Shown piece by piece: positions 17,785 through 26,061 of a stretch of 26,199 bases of DNA; within the stretch, counting starts at the first letter, position 1; the number at the start of each line of letters is the position of its first letter. Under the pieces are notes generated by a model that was not told the origin of the DNA, ran no database searches, and saw only the letters and a program-made list of their open reading frames with translations. The translations under genes were made by a program, and so were the position numbers. The DNA comes from CAZZKE01 sp964655005 (GTDB lineage Bacteria; Pseudomonadota; Alphaproteobacteria; Rhodospirillales; JABHCV01). Location: assembly GCA_964655005.1 (NCBI GenBank), contig CAZZKE010000041.1, positions 1-26,199 of the forward strand. Reading direction: 5' to 3'.

Positions 17785-18875
17785 TTATCGGGCCTCGCCG
17801 CCGGGGTTTTCTTGACCGGGGCTTTCTTGGCCGGAACTTTCCTGGCCGGGGCCTTTTTGACGGCTGCCTTCTTCCCGGCGGCGGTTTTCCCGACCGGGGC
17901 CTTTTTGGCCGGCGCGGTCGCGTCTTTCTTGAGATCCGCGATGGTTTTCATCAATCCCCTGACCGACCGCACCGATTTATTGAAGCCGGCCTTCTCGGCG
18001 GAATTCAGCTTGATTTCGACAATCCGTTCGACACCCTTGGCGCCGATCACCGCGGGAACGCCCACATACAGGCCCTTGACCCCGTATTGCCCCTTCAGCC
18101 AGGCGGCGCACGGCAGCACCCGCTTTTTATCCTTCAGGTAGGATTCCGCCATGGCGATGGCGGAACTGGCCGGGGCGTAAAAGGCCGACCCGGTTTTCAG
18201 CAGGCCGACGATTTCGGCGCCGCCGTCGCGGGTCCGCTGCACGATTTCATCAAGCCGCGCCTGGGTCGTCCATTTCATCTTGATCAGATCGGGCAACGGG
18301 ATGCCGGCGACGGTGGAATAACGGGGCAGCGGCACCATGGTGTCGCCATGACCGCCCAGGACAAACGCCGTGACGTCTTCGACCGAAACCTTGAATTCCT
18401 CGGCCAGGAAATAGCGGAAGCGGGCGGAATCCAGCACCCCGGCCATGCCGACAACCTTGTTGTGGGGCAGGCCGGAAGCCTCGCGCAACACCCATACCAT
18501 GGCGTCCAGAGGGTTGGTTATACATATGACGAAAGCGTTCGGGCAATTGGCCTTGATACCCTTGCCGACGGCTTCCATCACCGAGGTATTGATGCCAAGC
18601 AGATCATCGCGGCTCATGCCCGGCTTGCGGGCCACCCCGGCGGTGACGATGACCACGTCGGCGCCCCGGATCGCGGTGTACGAGGAACTGCCGGTCAGTT
18701 TGCCGTTAAAGCCCTCGACCGGTGACGATTGCGCCAAATCCAGCGCCTTGCCTTGGGGGACGCCCTTGACGATATCAAACATCACAATATCGCCGAGTTC
18801 TTTCAGGCCGGCCAGGTGGGCCAGCGTACCGCCGATATTACCGGCGCCGATAAGAGCGATCTTGTTGCGCGCCAT
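17781..18875 (-). CDS. mdh: Malate dehydrogenase with a lysine-rich C-terminal tail
   Basis: This NAD-dependent enzyme oxidises malate to oxaloacetate. The start is the ATG at 18875 (ribosome site AAGGGGAG six bases upstream); an in-frame TTG two codons earlier lies between that site and the ATG and is rejected. The enzyme core, residues 1-315, is complete and of the LDH-like type: GAGNIGG at 10-16, Asp34, the active-site arginines Arg83 and Arg89 (ARKPGMSRDD), Asn121, and the catalytic His176 in GGHGDTM. The core ends normally at RSVRGLMKTIADL. The frame then runs on for 49 residues with 15 Lys and 2 Arg but only 2 acidic residues, in imperfect five-residue repeats such as AKKAP. Such a tail is not usual in Mdh. 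It is the first gene of the TCA operon and overlaps sucC by four bases. Confidence 0.97.
17784..17930 (-). repeat. Imperfect 15-bp coding repeat giving the H1-like tail of Mdh
   Basis: These 49 codons of mdh encode degenerate pentads of the pattern small residue-Lys-Lys-Ala-Pro (AKKAP twice, VKKTP, ARKVP, VGKTA and similar). At the DNA level they are an imperfect 15-base period; one clear copy encoding AKKAP is at 17895-17909. The composition resembles bacterial histone-H1-like and PhaF/AlgP-type Lys-Ala-Pro tails. The repeat could have grown by replication slippage or been acquired by fusion; the sequence does not decide. Confidence 0.75.
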
Positions 18876-19013
18876 AGTCAACTCCCCTTACATCAATTTC
18901 CCGTTGAAACAAATATGATCTGAATACCTTGAATCTAGTAACGCCATTTACCACCAAGGGCAAGCCTTACCCACCTTAAAGTGTTGTTTAACGTATGGAT
19001 TCAATAGGGTTTT
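18876..19013 (-). promoter_or_regulatory. Upstream region of the mdh-suc-lpd operon
   Basis: This 138-bp gap between nadC and mdh is clearly AT-richer than its neighbours and is the only substantial non-coding stretch upstream of the seven-gene operon, so the promoter is expected here. The mdh ribosome site is at its downstream end. A possible but weak pair is TTGAAA (19017-19012) and TACGTT (18995-18990) at 16-bp spacing. No strong promoter, riboswitch or terminator hairpin for nadC was seen. Confidence 0.35.
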
Positions 19014-19850
19014 TCAAGTTAATTGATCGAGGCCGATATCGACCGCCGGGGCCGACTGGGTGATCCGGCCGACGGAAATAAAATCAACGCCGGTTTCGGC
19101 GATGCCGCGAATGGTCTGCAAAGTGACGCCGCCGGAGGCTTCCAGCGTCGCCTTGCCCTTTGCCATCGCCACCGCCAGACGCAATTTATCGTTGTTCATA
19201 TTGTCGAGCAGTATTCGCCCGATCCCGGCGGCCAGCGCCGCATCGACCTGATCGATGGTGTCGCATTCAACCTCGATGTCGCGCAGCCCCGCCGCCCGGG
19301 CGCGGGCAACCGCCTCGCCGACCGAGCCGGCGACGGCCAGATGATTGTCCTTTATCAGGACTCCGTCACCCAGGCCCATCCGGTGATTACGGGCGCCGCC
19401 CACGGCGGCCGCGTACTTCGAAAGCATCCGCAGGCCCGGTATTGTCTTGCGGGTGTCAAGCAGCGTGGCCCCGGTACCGGCGATGGCGTCCGCATAGGCC
19501 CGCGTAACGGTGGCGATGCCCGAAAGGAATTGCAGCATGTTCAGCGCCGTGCGTTCGGCGCTCAGCAAGCCCCGGGCCGGGCCGTCGAGGGTCATCAGCA
19601 CCGTCCCGGCGGCGGCGGCGGCGCCATCTTCGATTTTCTTTTCAATATCGCCGTCCGGGGCCAGACGCCGGAAGACGGAGGCCGCCATATCGATCCCGGC
19701 GACGATGATGTTCTCGCGCGTGGTCAGGGCGAATTTCAGCCGGGCGTCGGCGGCCAGCACGGCGTTGGTGGTTATATCGCCGCGTCCGATATCTTCCTTC
19801 AGGGCGGCCTCTATGGCAGCCTCGACGCTGGCCGGGTCGGGGATCGGCAT
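19014..19850 (-). CDS. nadC: Nicotinate-nucleotide pyrophosphorylase (quinolinate phosphoribosyltransferase)
   Basis: NadC converts quinolinate and PRPP to nicotinate mononucleotide, the third step of de novo NAD synthesis. It is 278 residues, typical for the family. Conserved segments are EDIGRGDITTNAV, ERTALNMLQFLSGIAT, the catalytic and substrate-binding stretch DTRKTIPGLRMLSKYA followed by GGARNHRMGLGDGVLIKDNH, EVECDT, and the C-terminal ASGGVTLQTIRGIAETGVD with ISVGRIT. Its ATG shares one base with the nadA stop (TAATG), indicating coupled translation. It is the last gene of zapE-nadA-nadC. Confidence 0.98.
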   Translation of the reverse strand: MPIPDPASVEAAIEAALKEDIGRGDITTNAVLAADARLKFALTTRENIIVAGIDMAASVFRRLAPDGDIEKKIEDGAAAAAGTVLMTLDGPARGLLSAERTALNMLQFLSGIATVTRAYADAIAGTGATLLDTRKTIPGLRMLSKYAAAVGGARNHRMGLGDGVLIKDNHLAVAGSVGEAVARARAAGLRDIEVECDTIDQVDAALAAGIGRILLDNMNNDKLRLAVAMAKGKATLEASGGVTLQTIRGIAETGVDFISVGRITQSAPAVDIGLDQLT

Positions 19851-20875
19851 TACTCGGCGGCCCGGCTCACCGGTTTTGCCGGGGGCGACATATCGAGCAT
19901 CCGTTCGATAGGTTTCAGCGCCCGCCGCCGCACATCTTCCGGCAGTTCTATCCGGGGCGCTTCGTCGCGCAGCGCCAGGTACAGCTTTTCCATGGTGTTC
20001 AGGGCCATATAGGGGCAGTGGGTGCAGGGGCAGGCCCCGACATCACGGGCCTCGCTGACCCCCGGCGCGGCGATAAAGGTTTTGTCCGGATGGTCTTTTT
20101 GCATCTGGTGGATGATGTGCGGTTCGGTGGCGATGATGAAGGTCCGGGCCGGATCGGCGCCGACGAAATTCAAGATACCCCTGGTCGAACCGACATAGTC
20201 GGCCAGGTCAAGAATAACATCCGGGCATTCCGGATGGGCGGCGACCATGGCCTCCGGTTGTTCCGCTTTCAATTGCAGCAGCCGGTCTTCGGAAAACTCC
20301 TCGTGGACGATACAGGCGCCCGGCCACAACACCATGTCGCGCCCGGTTTTCTTGTTCAGGAAAGCCCCCAGGTGGCGGTCCGGGGCAAACAGGATCGGCC
20401 GGTCCTTCGGCAGTTGATTGATTATCGCCTCGGCGTTGGACGAGGTCACGATGATATCCGACAGCGCCTTCACTTCCGCCGAACAGTTGATGTAGGTCAA
20501 CGAGATATGGTCCGGGTGAGCGTCGCGCCAGCGTTTGAAATCATCCGGCTGGCAGGCTTCTTCCAGGGAACAGCCGGCGTCGGCGTCGGGCAGCAGCACG
20601 GTGCGTTCCGGATTGACGATCTTGGCCACTTCCGACATGAACCGGACGCCGCAAAAAACGATGATATCGGCATCGGCGGCGGCGGCGCGGCGGGACAGGT
20701 CCAGGGAATCGCCGACAAAGTCGGCCAGGTCCTGAATTTCATAATCCTGGTAATAATGGGCCAGGATTATGGCGTTCTTGTCGCGGCGCAGGCGATTTAT
20801 TTCAGCCTTCAGATCAAGCGCCGGATCGACGCTCTGTCGCGCATCGGCGGCGGGCAAGATGACGGTTTCGGTCAC
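19850..20875 (-). CDS. nadA: Quinolinate synthase A
   Basis: NadA condenses iminoaspartate with dihydroxyacetone phosphate to quinolinate using a [4Fe-4S] cluster. It is 341 residues. The three cluster ligands known in the family correspond to Cys102 (GCSLEEAC), Cys188 (PGACIVHEEF) and Cys287 (CPCTHCPYM). Also typical are ILAHYYQDYEIQDLADFVGD at the N-terminus and FAPDRHLG. The start is GTG at 20875, overlapping the zapE stop as GTGA; no other start gives a full N-terminus. NadB (aspartate oxidase), which supplies iminoaspartate, is not in this window. Confidence 0.97.
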   Translation of the reverse strand: MTETVILPAADARQSVDPALDLKAEINRLRRDKNAIILAHYYQDYEIQDLADFVGDSLDLSRRAAAADADIIVFCGVRFMSEVAKIVNPERTVLLPDADAGCSLEEACQPDDFKRWRDAHPDHISLTYINCSAEVKALSDIIVTSSNAEAIINQLPKDRPILFAPDRHLGAFLNKKTGRDMVLWPGACIVHEEFSEDRLLQLKAEQPEAMVAAHPECPDVILDLADYVGSTRGILNFVGADPARTFIIATEPHIIHQMQKDHPDKTFIAAPGVSEARDVGACPCTHCPYMALNTMEKLYLALRDEAPRIELPEDVRRRALKPIERMLDMSPPAKPVSRAAE

Positions 20876-22068
20876 GTGGGTTCTCCATCCAAAGCATCGC
20901 TTAGGGCATGATGTAGTAAGGAATACCCCGGTTCCGCAAGGCCAAATTCGGATTTATGCGGCCGCGCAAGATAATCTTCGCCCTGCATTTCGACCAACCT
21001 GGATGCCGTGCGCCGGAATTCAAAAGCGCCGTCGCCGGCCACGTACAGGTCCCGGGCCGGGGCCTGCGCCGAACATACCAGATTGACATTATGTTCATAC
21101 AGGGCATCGATAAGGATCACGAAGCGCTTGGCTTCGTTGCGGTTTTCGGCGGTCATCTTTGGAATATCCCGCATGATAACCGTATGAAAGCGCCCGGCCA
21201 CGGCCAGAAAATCCGCCGGACCCAGGGGGCGCGCGCAGAACTCGTCGAACGACACCATGGCCACCCCGTCGGCGGCCATCACAATATCCAGCCGCCGACC
21301 GTTGACATGCAGCGGCGCTTCCAGGTCCTCGGCGTCGTTGGTCAGGCGCTCGAACAACAGGGCCAGCTTCTTATCGGAATCCTGGTCCAGGGAATTCAGG
21401 TAAACACCCGTCCGGCGCACGTTCTGCAACCGGTAATCGGTCGCGCCTTCGAGGATCAGGACATCGAGCTTGTCTTCGAGCAGGTGGATGAACGGCATAA
21501 ACAGCTGGCGTTGCAGGCCGTCTTTGTAAAGGTCGCCCGGCGGGCGGTTCGAAGTCGCCACGACGACCACGCCGTTGGCGAACAGGGTCTCGAAAAAGCG
21601 CCCGATAATCATCGCATCGGCGATATCGAGGACCTGAAATTCATCGAAACAGAGCAGCGACGCCTCTTCGGCGAAGCGCGTGGCGATGGGTGGAATTGGA
21701 TCGTCGGCGCGGCCCTTCCACTTGCGATATTCGTGCAGACGCACATGAACCTGCTGCATGAAGGCGTGGAAATGCACCCGCCGTTTACGTTTGACCGGGG
21801 CGGTGCGGAAAAACAGATCCATCAGCATCGATTTGCCGCGCCCGACGCCGCCGACCAGATACAACCCCTGGGGCGGGTCTTCCCGGCGCCGGGCCAGCCC
21901 GAACCGCTCCTTCCAGCCGGACGCCCCCTTCGAAGGCTCGTAGGCGGCCAGCGCCTTGTGCAGGCTTTGCAATTTTTCGATGGCCAGCGCCTGCACCGGG
22001 TCGGGGCTCAGGTCGCCGGCGCTTATTTCGGCGCGATAGCTGGCAAGCGGGCCTTCGGGCATGTTCAT
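20872..22068 (-). CDS. zapE: AFG1-family ATPase ZapE
   Basis: ZapE/AFG1 proteins are AAA+-type ATPases that associate with the Z ring in E. coli and with protein quality control in mitochondria. The product is 398 residues, close to E. coli ZapE (375). Walker A GGVGRGKS is at 73-80, followed by FHAFMQQVHVRLHEYR, Walker B CFDEFQVLDIADAMI, and the sensor-like ATSNRPPGDLYKDGLQR. The C-terminus has CSAQAPARDLY. It is the first gene of a minus-strand operon with nadA (4-bp overlap) and is divergent from the amidotransferase gene. The ATG at 22068 lacks a clear ribosome site, and an in-frame ATG two codons later is possible. The family is certain; the cellular role is inherited from homologues. Confidence 0.95.
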   Translation of the reverse strand: MNMPEGPLASYRAEISAGDLSPDPVQALAIEKLQSLHKALAAYEPSKGASGWKERFGLARRREDPPQGLYLVGGVGRGKSMLMDLFFRTAPVKRKRRVHFHAFMQQVHVRLHEYRKWKGRADDPIPPIATRFAEEASLLCFDEFQVLDIADAMIIGRFFETLFANGVVVVATSNRPPGDLYKDGLQRQLFMPFIHLLEDKLDVLILEGATDYRLQNVRRTGVYLNSLDQDSDKKLALLFERLTNDAEDLEAPLHVNGRRLDIVMAADGVAMVSFDEFCARPLGPADFLAVAGRFHTVIMRDIPKMTAENRNEAKRFVILIDALYEHNVNLVCSAQAPARDLYVAGDGAFEFRRTASRLVEMQGEDYLARPHKSEFGLAEPGYSLLHHALSDALDGEPT

Positions 22069-22131
22069 GGGCTGAATCTATCGTCTTTCCGTTTGATATT
22101 GAAGCCAAAGCCTGTAAATCGGCGCAAACCC

Positions 22132-22160
22132 TTGCGATCAAGCGGCAAATGGGCGATTCT
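22132..22160 (+). promoter_or_regulatory. Candidate promoter of the amidotransferase operon
   Basis: In the 123-bp divergent gap between zapE and the amidotransferase gene, TTGCGA (22132-22137) is followed after 17 bases by GATTCT (22155-22160). The -35 is fair and the -10 is weak. A strong ribosome site AGGAG follows, nine bases before the ATG at 22192. No comparable pair was found for zapE on the other strand. Confidence 0.35.
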
Positions 22161-22191
22161 GCCTTACCCCATTGCAAAGGAGCGCCGCTGA

Positions 22192-24072
22192 ATGTGTGGC
22201 CTGGCGGGACTGTTTCTGCCCAACGATACGCCGATCAGGCAGCCCGACATGGACGCCATGCTGGACGCCATGCGCCACCGGGGACCCGATGGCGAGGGCC
22301 GCTATGCGAGCGACGACGGGCGCTATCAGGCCGGTTTTCGCAGGCTGGCGATTATCGATCTGAAGACCGGCGATCAACCGCTGTTTGATGATCGCCGGGG
22401 CCGGGTGCTGATCGGTAACGGCGAAATATACAACGACCCCGAACTGCGCCGGAAATATACCGACTATCCCTTCCGGACCGGCAGCGACATGGAATCGGTG
22501 CTCGCCGCCGATCATGCCCGGGGCGATGATTTCATCCATGAACTAAACGGCATGTATGGCCTGGCCCTGTACGAACGCGGGCGGCATCGTCTGACCCTGG
22601 TACGCGACCGGCTTGGCATCAAGCCGCTATACTGGTGCCGACTGGACGGCGGCGGCATCGTATTCGCCTCTGAAATCAAGCCGCTGTTCGCCTCCGGCCT
22701 GGTCCGGGCGGAAATCGACGAAGGGGCCATCGGCGGCTATCTGGCACACGGCTATGTCGCCGCCCCGGCGACAATATACAAAGGGGTCCGGCAGTTGCCG
22801 CCGGGCCACGTCCTGCGTATCGAACGCGACGGCAAGATCACCGTGGAACGCTACTGGCGGGCCGAACCGGCGACCGATATCCCTTCGGCCAGGGAAGACC
22901 TGGTCGATCACCTGACCGGCCTGCTTGGCGACAGCATCCGGCTGCAACTTCGCAGCGATGTCCCGCTGGGGGCGCTATTGTCGGGCGGTATCGATTCCGG
23001 ATTGATGGTGGCGCTGGCGGCCAATCATTCGTCCCGGCCGATAAACACTTTCACCGTCCGCTTCGAAGGCGCCGCCGTGGACGAAAGCCCGCTCGCGGCC
23101 CTGGTCGCCGAACGCTACGGGACCAACCACACGGTCCTGGACCTGCCGGCCACGGCGGTCGGCGATCACCTGCCGTTGCTGGCCTGGCACGCCGACGAAC
23201 CGCTGGCCGACCCGGCCCTGCTGCCCAATTACCTGATCGAACAGGCCCTGGGCAAGGACCTGCGGGTGGCCTTGAACGGTACCGGCGGCGACGAACTGTT
23301 CGCCGGTTACGGGCGCTATTTCCAGCTTCCGGTGGAACGCCGCTACCTGATGCTGCCGGGCCCGCTGCGGCGCGGCGTGATCGAGCCGGCGATCAAGGCC
23401 GTTTCGCCGATGACCGCCTGGCGGCTGGGCCGGGCGGAGAAATTCGAGGCCGATCCCGGCGGCTACCTGCACGATCATTCGACCCTGCTGCCGCCGCCGA
23501 TGCTGGCCCTGCTGGGCCGGCAGTCACCCGCCGCCGACCCGGAACAGGCCCGCTTCGCCGATGATTTTTCCGGGCCGCACCAGTCGGCCATGCTGTATGG
23601 CGACCTGAACACCTACCTGCCGTTCGACCTGCTCAACCTGCTCGACCGCACCACCATGGCGGCCAGCGTGGAAGGACGGGTGCCATTCCTGGATCACCGG
23701 CTGGTCGAAGCCGCCCTGGCGGTGCCACCCGAAATCCGCACGGCCAACGGCCGGCCCAAGGCGCTGGAACGGGAAATTGCGGCGCCTTTTCTGCCCGAAC
23801 AATTATTGAATGCGCCGAAGCGGGGCTTCGCCTCGCCGGTGCCGGCGTGGATGGCCGAAGGCCTGATTTTACCGGCGCGGCGGCTGCTGACCCGCCGTGA
23901 AACCCTGGATCGCGGCTGGTGGTCGAAACAAGGCGTCGAGCGGCTGCTGGCCGATCCCGCGCGGCACGGATTCCGCATATACCAGTTGCTGATGCTGGAG
24001 CTTTGTGTGCGTATCCATGTCGAGGCGGCGCCCCGGACGACCGCCCCCGATTTTGGTCTGGAACATTATTGA
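22192..24072 (+). CDS. asnB: Asparagine synthetase-type glutamine amidotransferase
   Basis: This 626-residue protein has the two-domain architecture of AsnB. The N-terminal Ntn glutaminase domain starts with the catalytic Cys2 (MCGLAGLF) and contains RHRGPDGEGRY, RRLAIIDLKTGDQPL and NGEIYND. The C-terminal synthetase domain has the ATP PP-loop SGGIDSG at residues 264-270, NGTGGDELFAGYGRY, and VEGRVPFLDHRLVE. The established reaction is aspartate to asparagine with glutamine and ATP. The length and the neighbours, a polysaccharide deacetylase and a GNAT-like protein in overlapping frames, fit the amidotransferases found in exopolysaccharide clusters, so it may amidate a sugar acid instead. It ends TGATG, sharing one base with the next start codon. 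The family is certain; the substrate is not. Confidence 0.93.
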   Translation: MCGLAGLFLPNDTPIRQPDMDAMLDAMRHRGPDGEGRYASDDGRYQAGFRRLAIIDLKTGDQPLFDDRRGRVLIGNGEIYNDPELRRKYTDYPFRTGSDMESVLAADHARGDDFIHELNGMYGLALYERGRHRLTLVRDRLGIKPLYWCRLDGGGIVFASEIKPLFASGLVRAEIDEGAIGGYLAHGYVAAPATIYKGVRQLPPGHVLRIERDGKITVERYWRAEPATDIPSAREDLVDHLTGLLGDSIRLQLRSDVPLGALLSGGIDSGLMVALAANHSSRPINTFTVRFEGAAVDESPLAALVAERYGTNHTVLDLPATAVGDHLPLLAWHADEPLADPALLPNYLIEQALGKDLRVALNGTGGDELFAGYGRYFQLPVERRYLMLPGPLRRGVIEPAIKAVSPMTAWRLGRAEKFEADPGGYLHDHSTLLPPPMLALLGRQSPAADPEQARFADDFSGPHQSAMLYGDLNTYLPFDLLNLLDRTTMAASVEGRVPFLDHRLVEAALAVPPEIRTANGRPKALEREIAAPFLPEQLLNAPKRGFASPVPAWMAEGLILPARRLLTRRETLDRGWWSKQGVERLLADPARHGFRIYQLLMLELCVRIHVEAAPRTTAPDFGLEHY

Positions 24073-24914
24073 TGCAGCACGACATACGACCCGCCCGGCT
24101 TTACGGCGATCTGGTCGGCCATCATTCGCGGCGTCAGAAACTGCGGCAACTGGTTCGCGACGCCGCCGTCTTCGGGCTGTCCCTGGGGCGATCCATCGGC
24201 AGCTCGACGGGCTGGATACGCTTTCCCTATTACCACCACGTTTTCGATGACGAACGGCGCGGCTTCGAAACTCAACTGGATTATCTGGCCGGGTTCGGCG
24301 ACTTTATGGCGCTTGGCGATGTCGTTACCTTGCTGCAATCGGGCGAACCCATTGATGGCCGCTATTTCTGCGTCACCTTCGATGACGGTTTCAAGAACTG
24401 CCTGACCAACGCCCTGCCGATCCTGCTGGCGCGGCGAATCCCGGCGGCGTTTTTCCTGGCGACGGATTATATCGACAGCGATACCGAGGCCGACCGCGAG
24501 CGTCTGCTCGGCTTCTTCGAGCACCGCGCCGTGCTCATGGAATTCCTGAGCTGGGACGATTGCCGGGCGCTGGCCGAAGCCGGCATGGAGATCGGCTCGC
24601 ACACCCTTAGCCACGCCCGGCTGGCATCCCTTGACGAGGCCGGAGTGCGTACCGAGTTGAGCCGTTCCAAACACCTGATCGAGACCAGGCTGGGGCGGCC
24701 ATGCGAACATTTTTGCAGCCCGATCGGAATTCCCGGACGCGACTTCAAGGTCGAACGGGACCCGGACCTGGCGCGGGATTGCGGCTACCGGTCCATGTCG
24801 ACCACCGAACGGGGCGCCATGCGGGCCGGCGACAACCCCTACCGCATGAAGCGCGATCATGTGCTGGCCAACTGGGGGGTCCATCAACTGCGCTACTTCC
24901 TGAGTCTGCCATGA
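24072..24914 (+). CDS. NodB-type polysaccharide deacetylase
   Basis: This 280-residue protein belongs to the carbohydrate esterase 4 / NodB family of metal-dependent N- or O-deacetylases. Motif 1 TFDDG has its acidic pair at Asp104-Asp105, and motif 2 HTLSH supplies the metal ligands His177 and His181, so the core catalytic site is intact. Motif 3 is unusual: FCSPIGIPG replaces the common aromatic-Pro-x-Gly. There is no clear signal peptide, so the protein may be cytoplasmic or inner-membrane associated. The start is ATG at 24072, overlapping the upstream stop by one base; a longer in-frame reading back to 23919 only overlaps the amidotransferase gene. The substrate is unknown; context suggests a surface glycan. 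Confidence 0.9.
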   Translation: MQHDIRPARLYGDLVGHHSRRQKLRQLVRDAAVFGLSLGRSIGSSTGWIRFPYYHHVFDDERRGFETQLDYLAGFGDFMALGDVVTLLQSGEPIDGRYFCVTFDDGFKNCLTNALPILLARRIPAAFFLATDYIDSDTEADRERLLGFFEHRAVLMEFLSWDDCRALAEAGMEIGSHTLSHARLASLDEAGVRTELSRSKHLIETRLGRPCEHFCSPIGIPGRDFKVERDPDLARDCGYRSMSTTERGAMRAGDNPYRMKRDHVLANWGVHQLRYFLSLP

Positions 24915-26029
24915 CGGCAACACTCCGCCAGGCCGATATGGGCGATTGCCAGGAGGCGACGGAACTGCTGCGGCGTCTGGGCCTGGTGATGCCCCGGGGC
25001 AACGACCTGATCGAGGCCCATTGGCGGCGCTTCTGGGTCGACAACCCGGCCTTCATCCGGGGCCGCGCCAAACCGGCCAACGGCTGGTTGCTGGAAGATG
25101 GCGGACGCATGGTCGGTTTCTTCGGCAATATCCCGCTGCTCTATTACCATGGCGATGAACCGGTGGTGGTCGCCGATGCCAGCCAATGGGGGGTCGAAAA
25201 ACCCTACCGGGACCAGACCGCCCGGCTGGCCGAGGCTTATTTTGGCCAGGACAATGCCGACATGCTGCTGGTGACGACGGGGATCAAGCCGACCGGACGC
25301 CTGTTCGAACGCTACGGGGCGGCGCGGATTCCGCAACCGGACTACGACCGGGTGCTGTACTGGGTCGTCGATGGCGGCGGCTTCATGGCCTCGGCCTTCC
25401 GGAAAAAGGGCGTCGCGCCGCCGCTGGCTTCACTGGCGGCGGCGCTGGCGGCGCCGTTGGCCCACGCCGGCATCGTGCTTGGCCGCCGGCGGCCGGGACC
25501 GGCCGCCGGGGCCATCGATCTGATCGGGGTCGGGGATATCGGCGATGAATTCGACCGCCTGTGGCGGCGCAAACGGGATGAAGCGCCCCGGTTGCTGGCC
25601 TGCCGCTCGGCGGACTGCCTGCGCTGGCATTTCGGGACGCCGTCACTGGCGGCGCGAACCCGCTTTATCATCGACCGGCAAGACCGGTTGCAAGGATATG
25701 CCGCGGTGATGCGGGGGGACGCACCCGAAATCGGCCTGAAACGCCTGAAAATCGTCGATGTGTTTGTGGCCAACGACGACCCGGAAATTTTTGACCGGCT
25801 GCTAGCCGCCGCCCATGACCATGCCAGGTCCGAAGGCTGCCATGTTCTGGAACTGGTCGGGTTACCGGAAAACCTGCGCGGGGCGGCCATGCGTTACCGG
25901 CCCTTCGTGCGTTCCATGCCGACCTGGCCGCTGTACTACAAGGCGGTTTCTGAAACCCTGGCGGCCCCGCTGCGACGGCGGCAAGCCTGGTACGTCACCG
26001 CCTATGACGGCGATACGGCGCTGGCCTAA
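24911..26029 (+). CDS. GNAT-like acyltransferase protein of the glycan operon
   Basis: This 372-residue protein begins with a GNAT-like pattern: TLRQADMGDCQEATELLRRL, then GWLLEDGGRMVGFFGNIPLL (central strands), and WGVEKPYRDQTARLAEAYF, which resembles the acetyl-CoA binding helix region. The second half (about 205-350) again has acetyltransferase-like features, including LQGYAAVMRGD and IVDVFVANDDPEIFDRLLAAA, so a tandem GNAT or FemAB-like arrangement is plausible. The start ATG overlaps the deacetylase stop as ATGA. Such proteins are common beside amidotransferase and deacetylase genes in polysaccharide clusters. There are no membrane segments or signal peptide. The acyl donor and acceptor are unknown, and the family assignment is moderately confident. 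Confidence 0.78.
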   Translation: MTATLRQADMGDCQEATELLRRLGLVMPRGNDLIEAHWRRFWVDNPAFIRGRAKPANGWLLEDGGRMVGFFGNIPLLYYHGDEPVVVADASQWGVEKPYRDQTARLAEAYFGQDNADMLLVTTGIKPTGRLFERYGAARIPQPDYDRVLYWVVDGGGFMASAFRKKGVAPPLASLAAALAAPLAHAGIVLGRRRPGPAAGAIDLIGVGDIGDEFDRLWRRKRDEAPRLLACRSADCLRWHFGTPSLAARTRFIIDRQDRLQGYAAVMRGDAPEIGLKRLKIVDVFVANDDPEIFDRLLAAAHDHARSEGCHVLELVGLPENLRGAAMRYRPFVRSMPTWPLYYKAVSETLAAPLRRRQAWYVTAYDGDTALA

Positions 26030-26061
26030 TACCAAGTTGCAGAAAGAATGACCCATAGAGA

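Noticed and set aside
18976..18991. A CtrA-like TTAA pair upstream of mdh
   Set aside because: The spacing between the two TTAA halves is eight bases rather than the seven of the CtrA consensus, and the region is AT-rich enough for chance matches.
23919..24071. A longer start for the polysaccharide deacetylase inside the amidotransferase gene
   Set aside because: The added residues are an Arg/Ala-rich out-of-frame reading of the conserved end of the amidotransferase gene; the ATG at 24072 with a TGATG overlap is the natural start.
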